Shown: piece after piece, positions 9,502 through 17,190 of the stretch
Layout: each line of letters begins with the position of its first letter
Numbering within the stretch: position 1 is the first letter of the stretch
Assembly (NCBI GenBank): GCA_963768075.1
Contig: CAVYHD010000046.1
Coordinates: 62,001 to 126,000 of the forward strand
Reading direction: 5' to 3'
From: QHXW01 sp963768075
GTDB lineage: Bacteria; Acidobacteriota; Terriglobia; Bryobacterales; Bryobacteraceae
Length of the DNA stretch: 64,000 nt
Made by a program: the position numbers and the translations under genes
The notes under the pieces: model-generated
Seen by the model: only the letters and a program-made list of their open reading frames with translations
The model's database searches: none
Told to the model about the DNA's origin: nothing

Positions 9502-9844
9502 TTGCTTTCTCCTTCCGTTTCAATTCCTCGACAACAATGTCCAACTCGTCGAAGCGCGCGGCCCAGAGCTGGCGATACCCCTCGATCCATGCCGCCTCTT
9601 CTTCCAGTCCGCGCAGCCCGAGCTTGCAGGTCCGCACGCGCCCAACCTTCTCTGTGCTGACGAGCCCCGCTTGCTCTAAGACGCCTACATGTTTCTTCAT
9701 GCCCGTAAGGGTCATGTGGAACCTCTCGGCAAGGGCTGTGATCGAAGCGTCCGCACGCCCGAGTTGCTCCAGAACGCCACGTCGGGTGGCGTCCGAGAGC
9801 GCGCCGAACGAGGCATCGAAGTGGGTTTGGCTATACTGAGCCAT
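9479..9844 (-). CDS. ArsR-family transcriptional regulator
   Basis: This is a winged-helix repressor of about 121 residues starting at MAQYSQTHFD. The HTH core reads ALSDATRRGVLEQLGRADASI followed by LTGMKKHVGVLEQAGLVSTEKVGR, and the protein ends in a basic Lys/Arg tail. No cysteine metal-binding motif is visible, so it is of the AHSA1-associated, non-metal type. A longer frame back to 9934 is possible, but the promoter -10 box lies inside that extension. A palindrome covers the start codon, which points to autorepression. The stop overlaps the AHSA1 gene. Confidence 0.88.
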   Translation of the reverse strand: MAQYSQTHFDASFGALSDATRRGVLEQLGRADASITALAERFHMTLTGMKKHVGVLEQAGLVSTEKVGRVRTCKLGLRGLEEEAAWIEGYRQLWAARFDELDIVVEELKRKEKANGRKKRK

Positions 9845-9879
9845 ACGGTTCAGTATACAACATGGGTGACGGCATGCAA
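9832..9879 (-). promoter_or_regulatory. Promoter and operator of the ArsR-AHSA1-hydrolase unit
   Basis: Reading the minus strand, TTGCAT (9879-9874), a 16-base spacer and TATACT (9857-9852) resemble -35 and -10 boxes. The ArsR ATG lies only seven bases after the -10 box, which would give a leaderless mRNA. A perfect inverted repeat, TATACTGA (9832-9839) and TCAGTATA (9850-9857) with a 10-base spacer, covers the -10 box and the start codon and is the likely ArsR operator. Confidence 0.6.
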
Positions 9880-9991
9880 TGGGAGGCTGAACGCCCGCTG
9901 CGTTGCCCGGCGATCCACCTAAACTCACGATCAACGGCGTAGCGTTTACTAGTGTCCGCTACGACCGAAGATGGGCTTATGAGTCCCTTCT

Positions 9992-10909
9992 TCACGCGGC
10001 CTGCTGCCGACGAATCTGACGCTGTTTTCGTGCCTCCTCCAGCTTCCGATCCCGCTCGGCATGGATCTCCTGCTGACGCCCGGCGAGCATGTCCTTCGGC
10101 GTGATGTAGCCAACGGCGCTGTTCAGGCGGACGTTGTTGTAATGCTCGACGTAGCCCTCCACCAGCCGCCGCGCGTCTTCCAGCGACAGTGGCGTTCCCG
10201 GCCGGATGCACTCTCCTTTTAGCGATTTGTGCCAGCGTTCGATTTTTCCGTTCGATTGGGGATAGTAGGGCGAAGTTCTGACGTGGGTCATGCCCGAGAT
10301 CCGAATGAATTCCTTGAAGTCTTTGGCGATGAACTGCGGCCCGTTGTCGGAGATGATCCGGGGCCGCGCTTCCGGGTGAAGTTCCTTGGCGCGCTCCAGG
10401 ATGATCTCGATGTCCGCCTCGGTCATCGACTCCCGCAGATCCCAGTTGACGATGTAGCGGCTGCAGCCGTCCAGAATGCTGCACAGGTAGTAGAACGTCC
10501 CGCTGATGTTGATGTACGACACGTCGATGTGCCAGTGCTGATGCGCGGCCAGCGGCTGCTCAAAGCCCGTGCCCTTCTTCGACGGTTTGCCGTTCCACTT
10601 CGATAACAGTCCCGCTTGCCCCAGCACGCGCCATACGCTGGTCGGACTCACCGCCACGATGTCGGCGTCCAGCATCATGAACGTCAGCCGCCGGTAGCCT
10701 TCCAGCGGGTTCTTCAGATGGAAGCCGATGATGGCCTGCTTCTCCCAATCCTCCAGCCAGAAGTCGCGGGGAACCCAGCCGTTGTGCTCGTTCACCTTGC
10801 CGTAGCGTTCCCGCCAGTCGTAGAACTTGCTGGCGGTGATGTCGAGCCACCCGATGAACCGCCCGGCGCCGATCTCGGTCTTCTCCGACCAGCGCCGGAC
10901 GAAATCCAC
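9992..10909 (-). CDS. IS3-family transposase OrfB, DDE integrase core
   Basis: This 305-residue protein has the rve/DDE catalytic core: the first Asp in HIDVSYI, the second in ISDNGPQF, and the Glu in GKIERWHKSLKGE. The start is a GTG at 10909. OrfB lies in the same frame as OrfA, separated from its stop by 13 codons, so this is not the -1 frameshifting layout. The frame is intact, so OrfB could be functional even though OrfA looks damaged. Confidence 0.9.
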   Translation of the reverse strand: MDFVRRWSEKTEIGAGRFIGWLDITASKFYDWRERYGKVNEHNGWVPRDFWLEDWEKQAIIGFHLKNPLEGYRRLTFMMLDADIVAVSPTSVWRVLGQAGLLSKWNGKPSKKGTGFEQPLAAHQHWHIDVSYINISGTFYYLCSILDGCSRYIVNWDLRESMTEADIEIILERAKELHPEARPRIISDNGPQFIAKDFKEFIRISGMTHVRTSPYYPQSNGKIERWHKSLKGECIRPGTPLSLEDARRLVEGYVEHYNNVRLNSAVGYITPKDMLAGRQQEIHAERDRKLEEARKQRQIRRQQAA

Positions 10910-10948
10910 GATCTGATCCCGCGTATCGTGCGGAACCCAGACTCCCGG

Positions 10949-11260
10949 TCAGAGTTCCCCAATGTCTTTTTTTAGCGCGACATGCTCCGCCATCAGCTCG
11001 GCCAGAACCTCGTCCTTGGTCTGGATCTTCTTCTCCAGGTATGCGATCCGCTCCTGGTCGGCGGAATGGTTGGCTTGGCCGTCTTCTGCTCGAAGGCCGC
11101 AGCCCCGTTCTCGAAGAACTCCTTCTGCCAGCGGTAGAAGACCGTCGGCTGCGAGCCCAGCTTCATCGCAGAGCTTCGAGATCGGCTCCTTGTCCAGCAA
11201 ATGCCGCCTCAGGATGGCGACTTTCTCTTCCGGCGTGTAGTGCTTCCGTTGCTTCTTCAT
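10949..11260 (-). pseudogene. IS3-family OrfA (HTH), middle out of frame
   Basis: The first 35 codons (MKKQRKHYTPEEKVAILRRH and the following helix) and the last 40 (QERIAYLEKKIQTKDEVLAEL, a leucine zipper) are normal for OrfA. The centre is out of frame: the expected QPTVFYRWQKEFFENGAAAFEQK is found in another frame between about 11150 and 11085. Two compensating indels have replaced about 25 residues of the DNA-binding region, so OrfA is probably inactive or misread. Confidence 0.7.
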
Positions 11261-11285
11261 GCGTTCTCTCCATTACCTTAATGGG

Positions 11286-11320
11286 GGAACGCCTTCTCCA
11301 TTTCCAACTGAACCGGAACA
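11286..11320 (-). repeat. Right terminal inverted repeat of the transposon
   Basis: Inverted partner of 7685-7721. It lies just upstream of orfA and is followed directly by the second AGGG copy. Confidence 0.8.
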
Positions 11321-11487
11321 AGGGACACAAGCTTTTCGTCGATTCGAATATGATCCCACCAGGTGCGATAGCGGGATTTGACGCCAAGACCTACCTACGT
11401 AACTTCGATCCAGAGACCTATGCCGCGACGTTTCGAGGTGATCGTTACGAATTACGGCCAGTGAGGAACGAACTTTCTAGACTGTGA
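11321..11487 (+). pseudogene. Hypothetical protein, 3' part, beyond the transposon
   Basis: This 3' remnant encodes HKLFVDSNMIPPGAIAG through TFRGDRYELRPV and ends in a stop. It has no start of its own; its frame continues into the transposon end. Joined at the AGGG duplication to 7340-7684 it restores one protein of roughly 170 residues, reading EEWVREG-HKLFVDSN. The function is unknown. Confidence 0.7.
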
Positions 11488-11559
11488 GCAAAGGCTGAAA
11501 CCAAATACAGAGAATCGTTGATCGCCGGAAACTGAAGGGTGTAGCCATAGCTAGCCTTT

Positions 11560-11910
11560 TCACCCGATCCCCAATTCTCCCCGTGCCTTCTTCGGCAGCT
11601 TCGCCGCCACCATCGCGTACGAGCCTTTGATCAGCCGCTTCAGCTCCGCGCGCGGAAGGACATCCAAATTCTTGAGCAGCACCCATTTGTTCCGCGCCAG
11701 GTAAGGCGCCGGAATGATGTCTTCATGTTCGATCAATTCGGCGAACTCCTCCGGCGTGCATTTGAACGAAATGCAGACCGGCGTTTGATCGAGCGCCGCG
11801 ATCGTGAACATCTTTCCGCCGATCCGGAACAGTAGATTATTCCCCCACTGGATGTCTTCGGTGGCACGCGGCAGCGAGAGGCAGTAGCGCCGCAGGGTCT
11901 CGATGTCCAT
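11560..11910 (-). CDS. MmcQ/YjbR-family protein
   Basis: This 116-residue protein has the CyaY-like fold of the MmcQ/YjbR family. It shows the early CLSLPRATEDIQWGNNLLFRIGGKMF segment, CTPEEFAELIE, and the PAPYLARNKWVLL motif before a C-terminal helical SYAMVAAKLPKKAR. Members are thought to bind DNA, but their role is poorly known. The ATG at 11910 directly follows the stop of the small membrane protein upstream, and this gene ends the reverse-strand run from ffh. Confidence 0.85.
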   Translation of the reverse strand: MDIETLRRYCLSLPRATEDIQWGNNLLFRIGGKMFTIAALDQTPVCISFKCTPEEFAELIEHEDIIPAPYLARNKWVLLKNLDVLPRAELKRLIKGSYAMVAAKLPKKARGELGIG

Positions 11911-12210
11911 TTACCAGAACTTTCGCAGCCGAACCATCTCGGCCAGCGAGATATAGACGTTGACCACTCCCAGGCCGCTCACCGCGCCACGAAAGTATCC
12001 GTTATCCCAGTAGCCCCGGTGCAGCATAGACGAGAAGAAGTTGTTCTCCCACACCGGACCCATCCACGGAAAAAAGAGAAGGAAACAGCCTAGCTCCAGA
12101 CAAAAAATGATCAGCAGGATCGAGGAGAGCTTCTGATACCAGTGGAACGTGACGCGCGTCTCGGAAGGCGCGGGCTCGGTCGCGGCGGGTGTCTCCGGCT
12201 CTATCGGCAT
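11911..12210 (-). CDS. Small inner-membrane protein, unknown function
   Basis: This is a 99-residue protein with a proline- and glutamate-rich N-terminus, one clear membrane helix (LSSILLIIFCLELGCFLLFF), a WMGPVWENNFF loop and a second weakly hydrophobic stretch. The start overlaps the end of the RNase HII gene by ten bases and the stop touches the YjbR gene, so it is part of the same transcript. I do not recognise the family. Confidence 0.7.
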   Translation of the reverse strand: MPIEPETPAATEPAPSETRVTFHWYQKLSSILLIIFCLELGCFLLFFPWMGPVWENNFFSSMLHRGYWDNGYFRGAVSGLGVVNVYISLAEMVRLRKFW

Positions 12211-12905
12211 GCGCCCGCTTCCATGGCGAACAATTCGAGCTGCCCGCCGTCATCCGCGGGAAACAGCGACCGCGCGCGCACCGGCTCGAAGCTCACACGA
12301 TGCAGCGGCGTCGGCCCGTGCTCTTCGAGCGCCCGCAGATGCTCCGGCGTGTTATAGCCCTTGTGGTTCGCCAGGCCGTACCGCGGATAGACCTCATCCC
12401 AAACACGCATGCAAGCGTCCCGCGCAACCTTGGCGATGATCGACGCGGCCGCAATCGCCTGGCAGCGCGCATCGCCATGGATGAGAGGTTGTTGCGGAGT
12501 GGCCATGTCCAGCGGCACCGCATCGATGAGCAGAAAATCCGCCGCCGGCGATAACCGCTCGACCGCCATCTTCATCGCCAGCCGCGACGCCTGGTAAATA
12601 TTGATCCGGTCGATCATGGCCGCGTCCACTGCTGCCACCGCCCAGGTCACGGCGCGCTCGCGAATGCGCTCCGCCAAAACCTCGCGGCGCTCCGCCTCAA
12701 GCTGTTTGCTGTCGTTGAGACCACGAATGGGCCGTCCCGGAGCTAGAATGACAGCGCCCGCGAATACCGCGCCGAACAACGACCCCCGCCCGACCTCATC
12801 CACGCCCGCGACTGCCGCGAATCCGCGCGCCCGCAGCTCCCGCTCGAGCGTTCCCTCGCAACGAAGCCTGGAGCCTGCGTTCGCGGATGCCACGTGCGCA
12901 GCCAC
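12201..12905 (-). CDS. rnhB: Ribonuclease HII
   Basis: This 234-residue enzyme cleaves RNA in RNA-DNA hybrids, including single misincorporated ribonucleotides. The catalytic acids are in GVDEVGRG (residues 34-41) and in FLLIDAVPL; HKGYNTPEH is the conserved C-terminal motif. The visible start is a GTG at 12905, giving about 15 residues more than many homologues, so a later start is possible. It follows rplS by seven bases in the classic rpsP-khpA-rimM-trmD-rplS-rnhB order. Confidence 0.93.
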   Translation of the reverse strand: MAAHVASANAGSRLRCEGTLERELRARGFAAVAGVDEVGRGSLFGAVFAGAVILAPGRPIRGLNDSKQLEAERREVLAERIRERAVTWAVAAVDAAMIDRINIYQASRLAMKMAVERLSPAADFLLIDAVPLDMATPQQPLIHGDARCQAIAAASIIAKVARDACMRVWDEVYPRYGLANHKGYNTPEHLRALEEHGPTPLHRVSFEPVRARSLFPADDGGQLELFAMEAGACR

Positions 12906-12912
12906 TCGGAAT

Positions 12913-13260
12913 TTACTCGCGTTCGCGGAGCCGCGCCGCCTTGCCCTTGAGGCCGCGCAGATAATAAAGCTTCGCGCGCCGCACCCGGCCGGTTCGCACT
13001 ACGTCGATGTGATCGATCACTCGGGCGTGCAGCGGAAAAATACGCTCCACACCCTGTCCGAAGCTCACCTTCCGGACCGTGATACTTTCGCCCATCCCCG
13101 TGTTCTTGCGGGCAATCACCGTGCCCTCGAACGCCTGCAGCCGTTCCTTGTCGCCTTCCTTGATCTTGACGTGAACGCGAATGGTGTCGCCCGGGCGGAA
13201 TTCCGGGATTTCAGCCCGCTTATTTTTCTGTAAAAACTTGGTTAACAACGGGTGATTCAT
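12913..13260 (-). CDS. rplS: 50S ribosomal protein L19
   Basis: This is a 115-residue L19 with the family motifs PEFRPGDTIRVHVKIKEG, ERLQAFEGTVIARKN, VERIFPLHARVIDHIDVVRTG and RRAKLYYLR. It sits at the 30S-50S interface of the ribosome. The ATG at 13260 follows the trmD stop by 13 bases, and the gene is cotranscribed with trmD and rnhB. Confidence 0.97.
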   Translation of the reverse strand: MNHPLLTKFLQKNKRAEIPEFRPGDTIRVHVKIKEGDKERLQAFEGTVIARKNTGMGESITVRKVSFGQGVERIFPLHARVIDHIDVVRTGRVRRAKLYYLRGLKGKAARLRERE

Positions 13261-13273
13261 GGTCGTAATCCCT

Positions 13274-14008
13274 TCAATTTTTTCTATCGTACTTGAAATC
13301 CGCCTGCGCCGCCTCTTTCAGGTCGGGACGCAAGCGCGCGGTCTTCTCGAGCGCCGCCTGCTCGCGCCAGCGGCGGATCTGCTCGTGATTCCCGCTCAAC
13401 AAAATCTCCGGCACACGCCAGCCGCGAAAATCCGCTGGTCTTGTGTACTGCGGGCAATCCAACCCGCCTGCTTCCGCACTGAACGATTCGAACACCGCCG
13501 AATCCGCATTCCCCAGCACTCCGGGAATCAGACGCGCGATCGCGTCGACCACCACGGCCGCCGCAAGTTCGCCCCCGCTCAGAACATAGTCGCCGATGGC
13601 CAACTCCTCATCCGCCAGGTGCTCCGCCACCCGCTCATCCACGCCTTCATAGCGCCCACAGATCAGCAACAGCTCTTCCGACGCGCCCAACCGCCGCGCC
13701 GCCGCCTGATCAAACTTTCTTCCTTGCGCCGAAAGCAGCACCACATGGCGTCCTGCTGCCCGGTCCCCGCGCGCGCGCTCCGGGAAAATCGTCTCCACCG
13801 CCGCGAACAGCGGCTCGGGCTTGAGCAGCATGCCCTCACCCCCGCCAAAAGGACGGTCATCCACGGTCTTGTGCCGGTCTCCGGTCCAATCCCGCAGATT
13901 GTGAATCCGGATCTCGAGCTTTCCCTCTTCTCGCGCCCGCGCCACCACTCCGTGCTCGAACGGCCCGCGAAAAAACTCCGGGAAGATGGTGACGACATGA
14001 AACGTCAC
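13274..14008 (-). CDS. trmD: tRNA (guanine37-N1)-methyltransferase
   Basis: TrmD methylates G37 next to the anticodon and prevents +1 frameshifting. The 244-residue protein shows FHVVTIFPEFF at the start, PFGGGEGML, LICGRYEGVDERV and the SAM-knot motif DYVLSGGELAA. The start is a GTG that overlaps the rimM stop as GTGA. Length and motif order are normal. Confidence 0.97.
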   Translation of the reverse strand: MTFHVVTIFPEFFRGPFEHGVVARAREEGKLEIRIHNLRDWTGDRHKTVDDRPFGGGEGMLLKPEPLFAAVETIFPERARGDRAAGRHVVLLSAQGRKFDQAAARRLGASEELLLICGRYEGVDERVAEHLADEELAIGDYVLSGGELAAAVVVDAIARLIPGVLGNADSAVFESFSAEAGGLDCPQYTRPADFRGWRVPEILLSGNHEQIRRWREQAALEKTARLRPDLKEAAQADFKYDRKN

Positions 14009-14541
14009 GGACGGTTCAAATCCTTCAAGCCTTCCGGCAAGTTCACCAGAATCCGTTTTGCGCGCGTGTCAATCTCCACGCAAATCGAGCGCGTGAACGG
14101 GACGAGCAAACCTTCGCCCACATCCAGCAATCCCGATCCCCCTGCATCCACCCAATCGGTCACAACACCCACCAGATCCCCCGTCGTGCGGTCGCGCACT
14201 TCGCATCCCATCAGGTCCGAGACGTAGTGCTCGCCCGGTTCGAGCACCAGCCGCTGTTCGACCGGAATCCGAACCTCTGATCGCTCCAGCAGCTCCGCCT
14301 GCGAAATCGTATCCACGCCGCGAAACTTAAAAAGCCACCCGCGTAAGTGTTCCCGCACCGACTCCACCTGGAATCGGACCGGCTCTACCGCCTGTCCCTC
14401 ACGAAACAGGAAAACTTCGCGTAATTTCTGAAATCGCTCCGGCTTACTGGTGAGCGATACCGCGGCCAACTGCCCGCGAATGCCCCAGGCCCGTCCCAGC
14501 CGGGCGACGGCCACCCACTGGGTCTCTTCCGGAAGACTCAC
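14005..14541 (-). CDS. rimM: 16S rRNA processing protein RimM
   Basis: This 178-residue assembly factor for the 30S head has the two expected parts: VAVARLGRAWGIRGQLAA at the N-terminus and the PRC-barrel half with YVSDLMGCEV, DLVGVVTDW and LLVPF. It starts at a GTG overlapping the khpA stop (GTGA), which indicates translational coupling, and ends coupled to trmD. Confidence 0.95.
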   Translation of the reverse strand: MSLPEETQWVAVARLGRAWGIRGQLAAVSLTSKPERFQKLREVFLFREGQAVEPVRFQVESVREHLRGWLFKFRGVDTISQAELLERSEVRIPVEQRLVLEPGEHYVSDLMGCEVRDRTTGDLVGVVTDWVDAGGSGLLDVGEGLLVPFTRSICVEIDTRAKRILVNLPEGLKDLNRP

Positions 14542-14768
14542 TCCAGGATTTCAAGCGTGAACCGCCGGTTCAATTTCATGCCGGCGGCGCCGAGGATGGT
14601 CCTGATCGACCGCGCGGTCCGGCCCTGCTTGCCGATCACCTTACCCAGGTCGCTCGGGGCCACGCGCAGCTCCAGCACGGTCACCTGCTCCCCTTCGACC
14701 ATGTGTACGCTGACTTCTTCCGGGATGTCCACGAGAGCTTTCGCAATGTCTTCAATCAGCTGTTTCAT
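14538..14768 (-). CDS. khpA: KH-domain RNA-binding protein KhpA
   Basis: This is a single type-II KH domain of 76 residues with the RNA-binding loop LGKVIGKQGRTARSIRTIL. KhpA proteins bind RNA, often together with KhpB. A longer frame to 14789 exists, but AGGAGG seven bases before the ATG at 14768 decides the start. The position between rpsP and rimM is the standard one. Confidence 0.93.
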   Translation of the reverse strand: MKQLIEDIAKALVDIPEEVSVHMVEGEQVTVLELRVAPSDLGKVIGKQGRTARSIRTILGAAGMKLNRRFTLEILE

Positions 14769-14873
14769 CCCCTCGCCTCCTAAGCCCATTTTAAACGACG
14801 CCGCAAAATGCAGTGGCGAAAGGAGTTCTTAAATTCGGGGCGCCACGGTCACGAATCGTACCATTTCCCCGGT

Positions 14874-15131
14874 TCAAGCAGCCGGCGAGGCGGCCGGCGC
14901 GGGATGATTCTTCACCAATCGCTCCACCGTGTCCGACATCTGGGCGCCTGTTTTCACCCAGTGCGCGATCCGGTCATGTTTCAATTCGACCGCCGCCGGA
15001 GTGGATCGCGGGTTATAGTGGCCGACTACTTCGATATTGCGGCCATCCCGCGCTTTCTCTTTCTCGATGACCACCACCCGGTAGAACGGCTTCTTTTTGG
15101 CGCCGAATCGCGCCAATCGAATCATTAGCAT
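14874..15131 (-). CDS. rpsP: 30S ribosomal protein S16
   Basis: This 85-residue S16 has the conserved IRLARFGAKKKPFYRVVV start and a GRNIEVVGHYNPR segment. GAGGAG lies 12 bases before the ATG at 15131; homologues usually begin two residues later. A short Ala/Pro tail ends the protein. It lies 20 bases downstream of ffh. Confidence 0.96.
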   Translation of the reverse strand: MLMIRLARFGAKKKPFYRVVVIEKEKARDGRNIEVVGHYNPRSTPAAVELKHDRIAHWVKTGAQMSDTVERLVKNHPAPAASPAA

Positions 15132-15151
15132 GCTGACTTCAAACTCCTCTT

Positions 15152-16492
15152 CTAGAATACTGGTAACTTCATCTTCCCCAGCTTTTTACCCAGAAATCCG
15201 CCGGAGAAACTCTTCATCATCTTACGCGCTTGCGAATACTGCTTCAGCAACTGGTTTACTTCCTGCACGCTGGTGCCGCTGCCCTTGGCGATGCGCCGCC
15301 GCCGGCTGCCGTTTATAATCATGTGATTGGCGCGCTCACGGGGCGTCATCGAATCGATGATCGCCACCACGTGCGTGATTTCTTTTTCGTCAATCTTGGC
15401 GTTCTTGAGATCCTTCATAATGCCCATGTTCGGCATCATGCCCAGTATCGATTCAAGCGGCCCGAGCTTGCGGATCTGCCGGAGCTGATCGCGAAAATCC
15501 TCCAGCGTGAAGTCGTTTTCGATGAGCTTGCGCTGCATCTCGACGGCTTGCTTCTTATCGATGGCCTCTTCGGCCCGCTCGATGAAGGAGAGAACGTCGC
15601 CCATCCCGAGAATCCGCGACGCCACCCGGTCCGGATGGAACACTTCGAACGCGTCGGACTTCTCGCCCACGCCCACGAATTTGAGCGGCTGCCCGGTCAC
15701 CTGGCGGATCGACAGCGCCGCACCGCCGCGCGCATCGCCGTCCATCTTGGTCAGTACGATGCCCGTTATCCCTAGCCGCTTGTGGAACTCGTCCGCGCTC
15801 TTGATGGCGTCCTGGCCCGTCATCGCATCGGCAACGAATAAAATCTCGACCGGCGTGAGCATCTCGCGGAGTTGCTGCAGCTCGGTCATGAGCTGATCGT
15901 CAATGTGCAGCCGCCCGGCGGTATCCACCAGCAGCACGTCGCGTCCGGTGTTGGTGGCCTCTTTGCGCGCCGACCTTGCCAGATCGGCCGGAGCCGTCTC
16001 TTCCGGCGCGCCCGTGTAAATTGGCAGATTGACATCTCGCGCCACGATGCGCAATTGCTCGCGCGCGGCGGGCCGGTAGATGTCCACCGACACCATCATC
16101 GGCCGGTGCCCGTTTTTCGACAGCCATCGCGCCAGCTTGCCCGTCGTCGTGGTCTTGCCCGACCCTTGCAGCCCCACCACCAGCATCACGCTCGGCGGAT
16201 CGTTCGCGAACCGCAGCTTGGATTCGTGGCTGCCCAGAATCTTGATCAGCTCATCGCGCACAATGGCGATGACCTGCTGGGAGGGCGAAAGGGCCGTCAG
16301 CACTTCCTCGCCCATGGCCTTCAGCTTGATGGCCTCGATCAGTTGCTTGACCACTCGGAAATTCACGTCGGCCTCAAGCAGGGCAACACGGATTTCGCGC
16401 AGAGCGCTCTCCATGTTTTCCGCCGTCAGCCGGCCTTCGCCGCGGAGATTCTTGAATACCCGCTGCAGCTTTTCCGATAAGTTGTCGAACAT
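15152..16492 (-). CDS. ffh: Signal recognition particle protein Ffh
   Basis: This is the 446-residue SRP GTPase that targets nascent inner-membrane proteins. The N domain is followed by the G domain with P-loop GLQGSGKTTT (residues 107-116), DVYRPAAREQL-type insertion, LLVDTAGRLH and TKMDGDARGG. The Met-rich M domain contains ILGMMPNMG, RRRRIAKGSG and MMKSFSGGF. It is the first gene of the ffh-rnhB run. No 4.5S RNA gene was seen nearby. Confidence 0.97.
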   Translation of the reverse strand: MFDNLSEKLQRVFKNLRGEGRLTAENMESALREIRVALLEADVNFRVVKQLIEAIKLKAMGEEVLTALSPSQQVIAIVRDELIKILGSHESKLRFANDPPSVMLVVGLQGSGKTTTTGKLARWLSKNGHRPMMVSVDIYRPAAREQLRIVARDVNLPIYTGAPEETAPADLARSARKEATNTGRDVLLVDTAGRLHIDDQLMTELQQLREMLTPVEILFVADAMTGQDAIKSADEFHKRLGITGIVLTKMDGDARGGAALSIRQVTGQPLKFVGVGEKSDAFEVFHPDRVASRILGMGDVLSFIERAEEAIDKKQAVEMQRKLIENDFTLEDFRDQLRQIRKLGPLESILGMMPNMGIMKDLKNAKIDEKEITHVVAIIDSMTPRERANHMIINGSRRRRIAKGSGTSVQEVNQLLKQYSQARKMMKSFSGGFLGKKLGKMKLPVF

Positions 16493-16609
16493 GATCGCTT
16501 ACGGAGTTACAACCGGACACACAGAGGCAAACTGGTAGCCAGAGGTGATCCCACTAGTATACAGGAACTTGTGGGGATGCGCCGTCGGGCGGCGCGGGGC
16601 AAAGCACCC

Positions 16610-17134
16610 CTACTTCCGCGGCTCGCTTGATGGCGGCACCAGGCCCTTGATCCGCATGTACGTCACCAGGTTGCCGTAATGCTCCATGTTGTGCGCGCTA
16701 TTGAATGCCAGAACCGCCAACTTCGGCTGATTCTGGCCGAAGAGCTTCACCATGTCCGCCGCGTGCGCGTCCGTCATGGCGTTGTATACCTTATCGCAGT
16801 ATGCAAACGCATCATTGACGGCCTTCACCAAATCGGCCTTGGTTGTCTTGCTCTTCTCGATTCCCAGCCCCGGATTGGTCTCCCCGGCGGCAGCCGAACA
16901 AAACAAATACTGCGCGTCCGCCACATGCCCGATGATCTGGCCGAAACTGCGCACTTCCGGAGTGGGCCTGAAAGAGTAGTTCGCTTCCGGCATCTTCTCC
17001 GCGGCTCGCGCCACGTCGTTCTTACTGATGTTGTAAATCCCTTTAATCCCTCCGCTGAGGGGATCGGTCGCGGACTGCGCGTGCAGTACGGCGCCGCTCA
17101 GCGAAATAAGAGAAAGCAGAACGATTGTCTTCAT
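16610..17134 (-). CDS. Exported DinB-family protein
   Basis: A signal peptide (MKTIVLLSLISLSGAVLHAQ) precedes a four-helix DinB/YfiT-like domain. The potential metal-binding histidines are in IIGHVADAQ and AHNMEHYGN. Cytoplasmic DinB proteins include thiol-dependent transferases; secreted acidobacterial versions have no known substrate. It is a single gene transcribed toward the ffh operon, with AGGAGGCGTCC just upstream of the ATG. Confidence 0.85.
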   Translation of the reverse strand: MKTIVLLSLISLSGAVLHAQSATDPLSGGIKGIYNISKNDVARAAEKMPEANYSFRPTPEVRSFGQIIGHVADAQYLFCSAAAGETNPGLGIEKSKTTKADLVKAVNDAFAYCDKVYNAMTDAHAADMVKLFGQNQPKLAVLAFNSAHNMEHYGNLVTYMRIKGLVPPSSEPRK

Positions 17135-17190
17135 GGACGCCTCCTAGGGCATTCCATTGTACGCCAGCGCGGGATTCGAGCGTGTGCGGC

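Larger units (their letters stand above)
7685..11320. mobile_element. Composite-type transposon with IS3-family transposase and three cargo genes
   Basis: Terminal inverted repeats lie at 7685-7721 and 11286-11320, with 29 of 35 aligned positions identical and one 2-base gap. Both start with TGT and share GGTTCAG, GAAATGGAGA and GGCGTTCC. A 4-bp duplication AGGG flanks the element (7681-7684 and 11321-11324). Removing the element plus one AGGG copy joins the two halves of the interrupted gene in frame. Inside are, all on the minus strand, an exported hydrolase, an AHSA1 protein, an ArsR regulator and the IS3 orfA/orfB. The left end looks like a relic of a second IS copy. Length is 3,636 bp. 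Confidence 0.85.
9927..11320 (-). mobile_element. IS3-family insertion sequence
   Basis: The element encodes an orfA/orfB transposase pair on the minus strand. The outer end is the inverted repeat ending at 11320. A TGTCCGCTACGACCG sequence at 9953 is a plausible inner terminal repeat, since it also starts TGT-CCG. The 23-bp block at 9927-9949 just outside it recurs inverted at 7948-7970 and may belong to the element, so the exact inner end is uncertain by about 25 bp. Confidence 0.7.
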
